Shown: positions 47,310-58,894 of the stretch, in pieces
How the letters are laid out: each line of letters opens with the position of its first letter
Numbering within the stretch: the stretch's first letter is position 1
Origin: Cherax quadricarinatus
Taxonomy: Eukaryota; Arthropoda; Malacostraca; Decapoda; Parastacidae
DNA: 64,000 nucleotides
Assembly (NCBI RefSeq): GCF_038502225.1
Contig: NC_091353.1
Location: 3,237,379 to 3,301,378, forward strand
Direction: 5' to 3'
Translations under genes and position numbers: made by a program
The notes under the pieces: model-generated
Told to the model about the DNA's origin: nothing
The model's database searches: none
The model's input: the letters and a program-made list of their open reading frames with translations, nothing else

Positions 47310-49415
47310 CCCTCAGACAACACCCCAATCTTGTGTCAGACAACACCCCAATCTTGTGTCAGACAACACCCCAATCTTGTGTCAGACAACACCCCAGTCT
47401 TGTGTCAGACAACACCCCAATCTTGTGCCAGACAACACCCCAATCTTGTGTCAGACAACACCCCAATCTTGTGTCAGACAACACCCCAATCTTGTGTCAG
47501 ACAACACCCCAATCTTGTGTCAGACAACACCCCAATTTTGTGTCAGACAACACCCCAATCTTGTGTCAGACAACACCCCAATCTTGTGTCAGACAACACC
47601 CCAATCTTGTGTCAGACAACACACCAGTCTTGTGTCAGACAACACCCCAATCTTGTGTCAGACAACACCCCAATCTTGTGTCAGACAACACCCCAATCTT
47701 GTGTCAGACAACACCCCAATCTTGTGTCAGACAACACCCCAATCTTGTGTCAGACAACACCCCAATCTTGTGTCAGACAACACCCCAATCTTGTGTCAGA
47801 CAACTCCCCAATCTTGTGTCAGACAACACTTCAATCTTGTGTCAGACAACACCCCAATCTTGTGTCAGACAACACCCCAATCTTTTGTCAGACAACACCC
47901 CAATCTTGTGTCAGACAACACCCCAATCTTGTGTCAGACAACATCCCAATCTTGTGTCAGACAACACCCCAATCTTGTATCAGACAACACCCCAATCTTG
48001 TGTCAGACAACACCCCATTCTTGTGTCAGACAACACACCAGTCTTGTGTCAGACAACACCAGTGTTGTGTCAGACAACACACCAGTCTTGTGTCAGACAA
48101 CACCCCAATCTTGTCAGACAACACCCCAATCTTGTGTCAGACAACACACCAGTCTTGTGTCAGACAACACCCCAATCTTGTGTCAGACAACACACCAGTC
48201 TTGTGTCAGACAACACCAGTGTTGTGTCAGACAACACCCCAATCTTGTGTCAGACAACACCCCAATCTTTTGTCAGACAACATCCCAATCTTGTGTCAGA
48301 CAACACCCAAATCTTGTTTCAGACAACACACCAGTCTTGTGTCAGACAACACCAGTGTTGTGTCAGACAACACAGCAGTCTTGTGTCAGACAACACCCCA
48401 GTCTTGTGTCAGACAACACCCCAGTCTTGTGTCAGACAACTCACCAGTCTTGTGTCAGACAACACCCCAGTCTTGTGTCAGACAACACACCTGTCTTGTG
48501 TCAGACATCACACCAGTCTTGTGTCAGACAGCACTCCAGTCTTGTGTCAGACAACACCCCAGTCTTGTGTCAGACAACACACCAGTCTTGTGTCAGACAA
48601 CACCCCAGTTTTGTGTCAGACAACACCCCAGTCTTGTGCCAGACAACACCCCAATCTTGTGTCAGACGACACCCCAGTCTTGTGTCAGACACCCCAATCT
48701 TGTGTCGGACAACATCCCAATCTTGTGTCAGACAACACCCCAATCTTGTGTCACACAATACCCCAATCTTGTGTCAGACAACACCCCAATCTTGTGTCAG
48801 ACAACACCCCAATCTTGTGCCAGACAACACCCCAATCTTGTGTCAGACAACACCCGAATCTTATGTCAGACAACACCCCAATCTTGTGTCAGACAACACT
48901 TCAATCTTGTGTCGGACAACACACCAGTCTTGTGTCAGACAACACACCAGTATTGTGTCAGACAACACACCAGTCTTGTGTCAGACAACACACCAGTCTT
49001 GTGTCAGACAACACATCAGTCTTGTGTCAGACAACACATCAGTCTTGTGTCAGACAACACCCCAATCTTGTGTCAGACAACACACCAGCCTTGTGTCAGA
49101 CAACACCCCAGTCTTATGTCAGACAACACACCAGTCTTGTGTCAGACAACACACTAGTCTTGTGTCAGACAACACCCCAGTCTTGTGTCAGACAACACAC
49201 CAGTCTTGTGTACAGACAACACCCCAGTCTTGTGTCAGACTACACCCCAATCTTGTGTCAGACAACACCCCAGTCTTGTGTCACACAACACACCAGTCTT
49301 GTGTCAGACAACACACCAGTCTTGTGTCAGACAACACCCCAATCTTGTGTCAGACAACACCCCAATCTTGTGTCAGACAACACAACTGTCTTGTGTCAGA
49401 CAACACACCAGTCTT
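47310..49415. repeat. 23-bp minisatellite (CAGACAACACCCCAATCTTG...)
   Basis: About 90 units of a 23-bp repeat containing CAGACAACACCCCAATCTTG followed by TGT. CCCCAAT/CCCCAGT/CACCAGT variants predominate in different sections. Because the unit is 23 bp and has no stop in any + frame, all three + frames stay open for over 600 codons (for example 47215-49419). They repeat the same Cys/Gln/Thr/Pro-rich 23-residue pattern. This is an artefact of the repeat, not a protein. Confidence 0.95.
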
Positions 49416-49790
49416 GTGAAAATAAATGGTATAAAATACCGACACAATGGAAACATAAACACATATGCAGTTTAATGTGATCCTTTATTGACAACGTTTC
49501 GCCCACACAGTGGGCTTTTTCAAGTCACAAACAGATCTACCTGGGATGGAAGGTACGTGAGTATTTATAGTCAGATTCAGAATGTTGAGGTCAGGTGGAG
49601 AATGCTGCATCTGATGATCTACCGGGTGGGGTTATATAGTCTAAAATCTTGGGTAGCTTGGCAGGGGTAATGGACAAGTTGTGAGTAGACCTTCTGCGGT
49701 GTTCTATGTTCTTATGTGGGATAGCGATGAAGAAGTTTCTTGGCAAGTGGTTCAGCTATGTTATAGAAGCCATTGTTCTGGTTGAAATTG

Positions 49791-51110
49791 ACGATTCACT
49801 TGATCTTCCTATTCCAGCCAGCGATTTCATCGACCTCGTTGAACTATGTGTCGGCTTTACGTGTTTCTCTTTCGAAAATCACCTCTTTCAACAGACTTTT
49901 GGTCTGAAGATGAAAGTTAAGACACTTGTGCAACATCTGGTTATCTTTATTGTAAACGTTTCGCCATCCAGTGGCTTTATCAATACAAATTCTTGGACAT
50001 AATTAGAAAACAGAAGAACTATATACAAAAGATGAGGTAATCAGTCCCTCAGCCTTGGAGGTGGTGTTTACAACACCGTGGTTGTAGACTTTTGGTCTAC
50101 CCATGGGCTCGCCACTCAGTGCCGTCCTGGCGAACTTATAAATGGCACGTCTGGAAGCCGAGCGTTTCTCCACCATTATTCCTTCGACTGTCACCTGGCT
50201 CCGTTATGTTGACGACATTCTCCTCATAACTCCCAGGCGCTTCAACGTTCAAGCTCTCCAAGACAAGCTCAACCAGGTCGAGCTTTCAATCCAGTTCACA
50301 CTTGAAGAAGAAGAAGTAGACAACACTCTTCCTTTCCTTGATGTTCTTCTCTGCAAAGCTGACCATGAACTTCGTTTTAAAGTCTATCGAAACCAACCAA
50401 CCAAAGCGGTCTTCTCCACTTCTACTCTCACCACGACACCAAAACTAAACGTGGTGTAATTATAGGCTTCTTCCTGCGCGCACTCAGAATCTGCAGCAAT
50501 GAGTTCCTTGAGGAAGAATGCACTATAATTGAACAAGTATTTTCTAAACTCCACTATCCTCGTCACTTCATCAGAGACTGCAGACGGCGGGCATTAAACA
50601 TCTTCAACACACCCAGAGAAGACACTGCCGAGAAGAGATACATAGTCCTCCCCACCAACTCCATTGCCAAACATGTTTCCAACATCTTTTCCAATACATC
50701 ATTCCAAGTATCTACCTCCACAACCACGACCATCAAGGACATCACCAGTAGTAGACAGGACAAGCTTCCATCCTCTGCAGGGGTATACACAATCCCTTGT
50801 AATGACTACAATGACTGCAACAAATTATACGTGGGCGAAACATCAAGAGACCTCCAAACACGTATTTCAGAACACCAATACGCAAGCAGGACTGACGATA
50901 CAAGGAATGCCTGTGTACAACATCGCAGTTCACACAACCATTTAATTAACTACAGAAACTCAAGACATCGCCACAGAAGACAACACTCAGTACCGATGAA
51001 TCCTGGAACCATCGCTTATCTCTATAACCAACAATTTCAACCAGAACAATGGCTTCTATAACATAGCTGAACCACTTGCCAAGAAACTTCTTCATCGCTA
51101 TCCCACATAA
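49791..51110 (+). pseudogene. Penelope-like RT / GIY-YIG endonuclease, multiply disrupted
   Basis: The first piece, 49791-49905, reads DFIDLVELCVGFTCFSFEN and ends QQTFGL, the RT region before motif 4. It is cut by a 180-bp insertion (49906-50085). It resumes with TFGLPMGSPLSAVLANL, where a TAA replaces the usual Tyr codon at about 50139. The catalytic YVDD is intact at 50205-50216. The frame shifts at about 50395-50420, then continues HFYSHHDTKTKRG and GFFLRALRICSNEF. The GIY-YIG nuclease follows with GVYTIPC and KLYVGETSR (about 50785-50845) and NACVQHR. A further frameshift near 51020-51030 precedes the C-terminal FYNIAEPLAKKLLHR and a stop at 51108-51110. Family assignment is firm; the copy cannot be functional. 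Confidence 0.88.
49906..50085 (-). mobile_element. 180-bp hammerhead-bearing mini-insertion with 13-bp target-site duplication
   Basis: The target duplication AGACTTTTGGTCT is at 49893-49905 and 50086-50098. On the minus strand the insert reads TTGATAA, then GCCA-CTGGA-TGGC (stem II) and GAAACG at 49956-49983, a hammerhead-like core with two changes in CTGATGA. It also shares AGTCCCTCAGCCTTGGAG and TTGCACAAGTGTCTTA with Penelope termini at 25.7-28.2 kb. It interrupts the RT gene of Penelope-like element 2. Confidence 0.87.
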
Positions 51111-51279
51111 GAACATAGAACACTGCAGAAGGTCTACTCACAACTTGTCCATTACCCCTGCCAAGCTACCCAAGATTTTAGACTATATAACCCCACCCGG
51201 TAGATCATCAGATGCAGCATTCTCCACCTGACCTCAACATTCTGAACCTGACTATAAATACTCACGTACCTTCCACCCC

Positions 51280-52150
51280 AGGGTGACTACCGCCCACGGG
51301 ATGGGTATGGGGTGACTATCGCCCACAGGATGGGTATGGGGTGACTGCCGCCCACAGGATGGGTATGGGGTGACTACCACCCACAGGATGGGTATTTTGT
51401 GACTACCGCCCACAGGATGGGTATGGGGTGACTACCACCCACAGGATAGGTATGGGGTGACTACCGCCCACAGGATGGGTATGGGGTGACTTTCGCCCAC
51501 AGGATGGGTATGGGGTGACTACCACCCACAGGATGGGTATTGGGTGACTACCACCCACAGGATGGGTATGGGGTGACTACCACCCACAGGATGGGTATTT
51601 TGTGACTTCCGCCCACAGGATGGGTATTGGGTGACTACCGCCCACAGGATGGATATGGGGTGACTACCACCCACAGGATGGGTATGGGGTGACTTTCGCC
51701 CACAGGATGGGTATGGGGTGACTACCACCCACAGGATGGGTATTGAGTGACTACCGCCCACAGGATGGGTATGGGGTGACTACCACCCACAGGATGGGTA
51801 TTGGGTGACTACCGCTCACAGGATGGGTATTGGGTGACTACCGCCCACAGGATGGGTATGGGGTGACTACCTCCCACAGGATGGGTATGGGGTGACTACT
51901 ACCTCAAGATGGGTATTGGGTGACTACTACCTCTGGATGGGTATTGGGTGACTACCACCCACAGGATGGGCATTGGGTGACTACCGCTCACAGGATGGGT
52001 ATGGGGTGACTACCACCCACAGGATGGGTATGGGGTGACTACCTCCCACAGGATGGGTATGGGATGACTACCACCCACAGGATGGGTATGGGATGACTAC
52101 CACCCACAGGAGGGGCATGGGATGACTACCACCCACAGGAGGGGTATGGT
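51280..52150. repeat. 29-bp minisatellite (CACAGGATGGGTATGGGGTG...)
   Basis: About 30 units with CACAGGATGGGTATGGGGTG and ACTACCACC/CGCC boxes. Variants are ATTGGG, ATTTTG and TTTCGCC. A single related unit occurs far away at about 62878-62905. Not coding. Confidence 0.92.
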
Positions 52151-52860
52151 GTGTATAATAATTTAAACTGACCTAACACCCCCTCCTCTCCCAACCAGAC
52201 ACCCCCCTGTCCCCCTCCCCTCCCCCTCCTCACCCCCATCTCGCACCTTTCTCATGGCCATGCGTATTTCCCAAGTAACATTAACTGCAGTTCTGCTGTA
52301 GCCAGAATCCTTAGCGGAAATACTTGGTAATATCCAGCTGCCCATACTGTAAGTCTGCCAACTCAAGTTGTGTGATGGAATATGACTGGGAAACATAGCT
52401 AACTTTTGTTCTCACTATCTATTATAGTGAGAACACCCACTGAGAACATCACACTAATAAACGCTGCCGACGGTAGTGAAGACAAGACACAGGGTTTAGA
52501 ACACACTTGTCAGCACAGTGCTTCACTCTTGTCCAAATTGAAAGTTATTATTCATCTTGTGTCGTACATTATTGTTTAAAAAACACTGTTAGTATTTTCG
52601 GTGATGTGACTTATATTGACGAAGGTACCTAATTAGCATTATTTGTTGAATGGTTATATGAGAGAGAGAAAGAGAGAGACAGAATGGTTCGTGCTGCTGA
52701 GTGATGCACTTATCCCTCAGGCTTCTTCCAGCCCAACAGCTAGAGCTGATCCCTCGAAAACTCAAACTGGAACTAAGTCATAGTAAACATTGAGGACCCG
52801 TATAAACAGAATAATAACATCAGCCTTGGTAACAGATACCAACAAATTGATTTAGAAACA
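52151..52860. other. Intronic region, no gene; one perfect 11-bp hairpin
   Basis: Begins with a C-rich pyrimidine tract (about 52175-52250). A perfect inverted repeat TGTTCTCACTA / TAGTGAGAACA lies at 52407-52417 and 52425-52435 with a 7-bp loop. The rest looks single-copy and non-coding. Confidence 0.55.
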
Positions 52861-52887
52861 CACATCAGCAAACACTAGGACATATAT

Positions 52888-53185
52888 AGTGGCCCGGTGG
52901 CTACAGCTCCCGCTTCACACACGGAGGGCCCGGGTTCGATTCCCGGCGGGTGGAAAAATTTCGACACGTTTCCTTACACCTGTTGTCCTGTTCACCTAGC
53001 AGCAAATAGGTACCTGGGTGTTAGTCGACTGGTGTGGGTCGCATCCTGGGGGACAAGATTAAGGACCCCAATGGAAATAAGTTAGACAGTCCTCGATGAC
53101 GCACTGACTTTCTTGGGTTATCCTGGGTGGCTAACCCTCCGGGGTTAAAAATCCGAACGAAATCTTATCTTATCTTATCTTATAT
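52888..53185 (+). mobile_element. Full-length tRNA-derived SINE (tRNA-Val-like head)
   Basis: The head (52888-52955) contains an A-box-like GTGGCCCGGTGGCTAC and a perfect B box GGTTCGATTCC, with CTTCACACAC in the anticodon-loop position, which resembles a tRNA-Val (CAC) anticodon loop. The body includes CACCTAGCAGCAAATAGGTA and GGGTTATCCTGGGTGGCTAA. The tail is a (TCTTA)n repeat at about 53164-53183. Transcription by RNA polymerase III is expected for such elements. A truncated relative lies at 59800-59995. Confidence 0.85.
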
Positions 53186-53189
53186 TAAA

Positions 53190-53290
53190 AATCATTTCTA
53201 TCATGGGATCTTGAGAAGTGATCAGGGTCGCAGGGGCGAAACGTCTTCTAATAAATATGACTTAGTGTTTGCTGACATGTCTTTTTAAAG
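53190..53290 (+). mobile_element. Hammerhead-bearing Penelope-type end fragment
   Basis: Contains AAGTGATCAGGGTCGCAGGG, then GCGAAACGTCTTCTAATAAA, the GAAAC-to-AATAAA layout of the other ends in this window. The end TTAGTGTTTGCTGACATGTC (53263-53282) is an inverted match to CAGCAAACACTAGGACAT (52867-52884). The SINE therefore lies between two inverted copies of the same end. Confidence 0.6.
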
Positions 53291-53650
53291 CAGCAGTTGA
53301 GGTTACGTTTTCCATCTTATAAGTGGGATTCATGAAGACTCGTTCAAACAGTCTACCTCATAAGTAGGACGCACTGTTGAGTACGCAGCACCACTGTGCA
53401 ACTCATACTTAGTAAATAAAAGTGAAACTGGAGAGTGCAAGTTAGAGCATCAAGACTGCTACCTGAACTGACGGAAATGAGGCACGGTAAAAAATGAGAT
53501 TAGGCTGGGTTGGGCCAGTAGGCCTACCACAGTGCTCCTCCATTCTTATGTTCTTATGTCACTGGAGGAGCGAAAAACAAGGAGGGATACTAGACCTTGT
53601 ACTGGAAGAGTGAAGAACAAAGAGATGTACTGGAGTGAAGAACAAGGAAG
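53291..53650. other. Intronic region before the 25-bp array, no gene
   Basis: Mixed sequence with a common repeat-like motif (GGGCCAGTAGGCCTACCACA near 53511). Towards the end it has short GAGTGAAGAACAAGGAGGGA repeats that look like precursors of the following array. Confidence 0.5.
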
Positions 53651-56600
53651 GATACTAGACCTTGTACTTTAGGAGTGAAGAACAAGGAGGGATACTGTAG
53701 CTAAGAACATGGAGGGGGACTGTACGTAAGAACATGGAGGGGGACTGTAGGTAAGAACATGGAGGGGGACTGTACGTAAGAACATGGAGGGGGACTGTAC
53801 GTAAGAACATGGAGGGGGACTGTAGGTAAGAACATGGAGGGGTACTGTAGCTAAGAACATGGAGGGGGACTGTAGGTAAGAACATGGAGGGGACTGTAGG
53901 TAAGAACATGGAGGGGGACTGTAGGTAAGAACATGGAGGGGAACTGTAGGTAAGAACATGGAGGGGTACTGTAGGTAAGAACATGGAGGGGTACTGTAGG
54001 TAAGAACGTGGAGGGGACTGTAGGTAAGAACATGGAGGGGGACTGTAGGTAAGAACATGGAGGGGTACTGTAGGTAAGAACATGGAGGGGTACTGTAGGT
54101 AAGAACATGGAGGGGTACTGTAGGTAAGAACGTGGAGGGGACTGTAGGTAAGAACATGGAGGGGGACTGTAGGTAAGAACATGGAGGGGGACTGTAGGTA
54201 AGAACATGGAGGGGTACTGTAGGTAAGAACATGGAGGGGTACTGTAGGTAAGAACATGGAGGGGTACTGTAGGTAAGAACATGGAGGGGTACTGTAGGTA
54301 AGAACATGGAGGGTACTGTAGGTAAGAACATGGAGGGGACTGTAGGTAAGAACATGGAGGAGACTGTAGGTAAGAACATGGAGGGGGACTGTAGGTAAGA
54401 ACATGGAGGGGGACTGTAGGTAAGAACATGGAGGGGTACTGTAGGTAAGAACGTGGAGGGGACTGTAGGTAAGAACATGGAGGGGGACTGTAGGTAAGAA
54501 CATGGAGGGGGACTGTAGGTAAGAACATGGAGGGGTACTGTAGGTAAGAACGTGGAGGGGACTGTAGGTAAGAACATGGAGGGGGACTGTAGGTAAGAAC
54601 ATGGAGGGGGACTGTAGGTAAGAACATGGAGGGGTACTGTAGGTAAGAACATGGAGGGGTACTGTAGGTAAGAACATGGAGGGGTACTGTAGGTAAGAAC
54701 ATGGAGGGGTACTGTAGGTAAGAACATGGAGGGGACTGTAGGTAAGAACATGGAGGGGGACTGTAGGTAAGAACATGGAGGGGGACTGTAGGTAAGAACA
54801 TGGAGGGGGACTGTAGGTAAGAACATGGAGGGGACTGTAGGTAATAACATGGAGGGGGACTGTAGGTAAGAACATGGAGGGGGACTGTAGGTAAGAACAT
54901 GGAGGGGGACTGTAGGTAAGAACATGGAGGGGGACTGTAGGTAAGAACATGGAGGGGGAATGTAGCTAAGAACATGGAGGGGGACTGTAGATAAAAACAT
55001 GGAGGGGGACTGTAGGTAAGAACATGGAGGGGGACTGTAGGTAAGAACATGGAGGGGGACTGTAGGTAAGAACATGGAGGGGGACTGTAGGTAAGAACAT
55101 GGAGGGGGACTGTAGGTAAGAACATGGAGGGGGACTGTAGGTAAGAACATGGAGGGGGACTGTAGGTAAGAACATGGAGGGGTACTGTAGGTAAGAACAT
55201 GGAGGGGTACTGTACCTAAGAGCATGGAGGGGGACTGTAGGTAAGAATATGGAGGGGTACTGTAGGTAAGAACATGGAGGGGTACTGTAGGTAAGAACAT
55301 GGAGGGGTACTGTAGGTAAGAACATGGAGGGGTACTTTAGGTAAGAACATGGAGGGGGACTGTAGGTAAGAACATGGACGGGGACTGTAGGTAAGAACAT
55401 GGAGGGGGACTGTAGGTAAGAACATGGAGGGGGACTGTAGGTAAGAACATGGAGGGGTACTGTAGGTAATAACATGGAGGGGACTGTAGGTAAGAACATT
55501 GAGGGGTACTGTAGGTAAGAACATGGAGGGAACTGTAGGTAAGAACATGGAGGGGTACTGTAGGTAAGAACATGGAGGGTACTGTAGGTAAGAACATGGA
55601 GGGGTACTGTAGGTAAGAACATGGAGCGGTACTGTAGGTAAGAACATGGAGTGGGACTGTAGGTAAGAACATGGAGGGGACTGTAGGTAAGAACATGGAG
55701 GGGTACTGTAGGTAAGAACATGGAGGGGACTGTAGGTAAGAACATGGAGGGGTACTGTAGGTAAGAACATGGAGGGTACTGTAGGTAAGAACATGGAGGG
55801 GTACTGTAGGTAAGAACATGGAGCGGTACTGTAGGTAAGAACATGGAGGGGGACTGTAGGTAAGAACATGGAGGGGTACTGTAGGTAAGAACATGGAGGG
55901 TACTGTAGGTAAGAACATGGAGGGGTACTGTAGGTAAAAACATGGAGGGGTACTGTAGGTAAGAACATCGAGGGGGACTGTAAGAACATGGAGGGGTACT
56001 GTAGGTAAGAACATGGAGGGGTACTGTAGGTAAGAACATGGAGGGGACTGTAGGTAAGAACATGGAGGGGTACTGTAGGTAAGAACATGGAGGGTACTGT
56101 AGGTAAGAACATGGAGGGGTACTGTAGGTAAGAACATGGAGGGGTACTGTAGGTAAGAACATGGAGGGGTACTGTAGGTAAGAACATGGAGGGGTACTGT
56201 AGGTAAGAACATGGAAGGGTACTGTAGGTAAGAACATGGAGGTGTACTGTAGGTAAGAACATGGAGGGGGACTGTAGGTAAGAACATGGAGGGGTACTGT
56301 AGGTAAGAACATGGAGGGTACTGTAGGTAAGAACATGGAGGGGTACTGTAGGTAAGAACATGGAGGGGTACTGTAGGTAAGAACATGGAGGGGTACTGTA
56401 AGTAAGAACATGGAGGGGTACTGTAGGTAAGAACATGGAGGGGTACTGTAGGTAAGAACATGGAGGGGTACTGTAGGTAAGAACATGGAGGGGGACTGTA
56501 GGTAAGAACATGGAGGGGTACTGTAGGTAAGAACATGGAGGGGTACTGTAGGTAAGAACATGGAGGGGGACTGTAGGTAAGAACATGGAGGGGGACTCTA

Positions 56601-58752
56601 GGTAAGAACCTGGAGGGGGACTCTAGGTCAGAACATGGCGGGGTACTGTAGGTGAGAACATGGGGGTTACTGTAGGTAAGAACATGGAGGGGGACTGTAG
56701 GTAAGCACATGTAGGGGTACTGTAGGTAAGAACATGGAGGGGGACTGTAGGTAAGAACATGGAGGGGGACTGTAGGTAAGAACATGGAGGGGTACTTTAG
56801 GTAAGAACATGGAGGGGTACTGTAGCTAAGAGCATGGAGGGGGACTGTAGGTAAGAATATGGAGGGGTACTGTAGGTAAGAACATGGAGGGGTACTGTAG
56901 GTAAGAACATGGAGGGGTACTCTAGGTAAGAACATGGAGGGGTACTTTAGGTAAGAACATGGAGGGGGACTGTAGGTAAGAACATGGACGGGGACTGTAG
57001 GCAAGAACATGGAGGGGGACTGTAGGTAAGAACATGGAGGGGGACTGTATGTAAGAACATGGAGGGGTACTGTAGGTAAGAACATGGAGGGGACTGTAGG
57101 TAAGAACATGGAGGGGTACTGTAGGTAAGAACATGGAGGGGACTGTAGGTAAGAACATGGAGGGGTACTGTAGGTAAGAACATGGAGGGTACTGTAGGTA
57201 AGAACATAGAGGGGTACTGTAGGTAAGAACATGGAGCGGTACTGTAGGTAAGAACATGGAGTGGGACTAGGTAAGAACATGGAGGGGACTGTAGGTAAGA
57301 ACATGGAGGGGTACTGTAGGTAAGAACATGGAGGGGACTGTAGGTAAGAACATGGAGGGGTACTGTAGGTAAGAACATGGAGTGTACTGTAAGTAAGAAC
57401 ATGGAGGGGTACTGTAGGTAAGAACATGGAGCGGTACTGTAGGTAAGAACATGGAGGGGGACTGTAGGTAAGAACATGGAGGGGTACTGTAGGTAAGAAC
57501 ATGGAGGGTACTGTAGGTAAGAACATGGATGGGTACTGTAGGTAAAAACATGGAGGGGTACTGTAGGTAAGAACATCGAGGGGGACTGTAAGAACATGGA
57601 GGGGTACTGTAGGTAAGAACATGGAGGGGTACTGTAGGTAAGAACATGGAGGGGACTGTAGGTAAGAACATGGAGGGGTACTGTAGGTAAGAACATGGAG
57701 GGTACTGTAGGTAAGAACATGGAGGGGTACTGTAGGTAAGAACATGGAGGGGTACTGTAGGTAAGAACATGGAGGGGTACTGTAGGTAAGAACATGGAGG
57801 GGTACTGTAGGTAAGAACATGGAGGGGTACTGTAGGTAAGAACATGGAGGGGTACTGTAGGTAAGAACATGGAGGGGTACTGTAGGTAAGAACATGGAGG
57901 GGTACTGTAGGTAAGAACATGGAGGGGTACTGTAGGTAAGAACATGGAGGGGGACTGTAGGTAAGAACATGGAGGGGTGCTGTAGGTAAGAACATGGAGG
58001 GGGACTGTAGGTAAGAACATGGAGGGGGACTCTAGGTAAGAACATGGAGGGGGACTCTAGGTAAGAACATGGAGGGGGACTGTAGGTAAGAACATGGGGG
58101 TTACTGTAGGTAAGAACATGGAGGGGGACTGTAGGTAAGAACATGTAGGGGTACTGTAGGTAAGAACATGGAGGGGGACTGTAGGTAAGAACATGGAGGG
58201 GGACTGTAGGTAAGAGCATGGAGGGGTACTGTAGCTAAGAACATGGAGGGGGACTGTAGGTAAGAACATGGAGGGGGACTGTAGGTAAGAACATGGAGGG
58301 GTACTCTAGCTAAGAACATGGAGGAGGACTGTAGGTAAGAACATGTAGGGGTACTGTAGGTAAGAACATATAGGGGTACTGTAGGTAAGAACATGGAGGG
58401 GGACTGTAGGTAAGAACATGTAGGGGTACTGTAGGTAAGAACATGTAGGGGTACTGTAGGTAAGAACATGTAGGGGTACTGTAGGTAAGAACATGGAGGG
58501 GGACTGTAGGTAAGAACATGTAGGGGTACTGTAGGTAAGAACATGGAGGGGGACTGTAGGTAAGAACATGGAGGGGGACTGTAGGTAAGAACATGGAGGG
58601 GACTGTAGGTAAGAACATGGAGGGGAACTGTAGGTAAGAACATGGAGGGGTACTGTAGGTAAGAACATGGAGGGGTACTGTAGGTAAGAACATGGAGGGG
58701 GACTGTAGGTAAGAACATGGAGGGGTACTGTAGGTAAGAACATGGAGAGGAA
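53651..58752. repeat. 25-bp minisatellite with GGTAAGAACATGGAGGGG core
   Basis: About 200 units of 24-25 bp: GGTAAGAACATGGAGGGG then GACTGTA or TACTGTA. The junction of units reads TGTAG|GTAAGAAC, matching a strong 5' splice donor in the sense of the host gene. The two unit lengths shift the minus-strand frame but give no stops, so long Ser/Tyr/Leu/Pro-rich frames appear (for example 55337-58219). These are not genes. Blocks recur with offsets of about 1.43-1.61 kb (GGGGGTTAC at 56662/58096; GAACATCGAG at 55963/57571). Confidence 0.95.
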
Positions 58753-58894
58753 TATCGTAACATAAATGCCACAGGAAGTAGTGTAGATAAGAAACATTCT
58801 GTACCAAAGGTGTAACAAGACACACGAGGTTGACAGTTACACAACACAGCCTCAGGAATTTTAGGAAATATTCGACGTCAGAGTATTAAACTAG

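Larger units (their letters stand above)
49420..51275 (+). mobile_element. Penelope-like retroelement copy 2 with inverted 3'-end copy
   Basis: The left portion 49420-49790 is an inverted 3' end: 49547-49790 is the reverse complement of 51032-51275 (244 bp each). It is preceded by an antisense hammerhead-like segment CGTTTCGCCCACACAGTGGG. The RT/GIY-YIG body then runs 49791-51110. The right end stops at 51275 where the 29-bp minisatellite begins, so the right terminus is lost. The architecture is the same as copy 1 at 26.1-27.7 kb. Confidence 0.85.

Noticed and set aside
47215..49480. Three overlapping + frames of 600-737 codons
   Set aside because: All three frames translate the same 23-bp repeat; a repeat without stop codons explains them.
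52888..52960. Functional tRNA-Val gene
   Set aside because: The tRNA-like head continues into a SINE body with a (TCTTA)n tail, so it is a retroposon promoter.
55337..58219. 960-codon minus-strand open frame rich in Ser, Tyr, Leu and Pro
   Set aside because: Translation of the 25-bp minisatellite; overlapping frames look the same.
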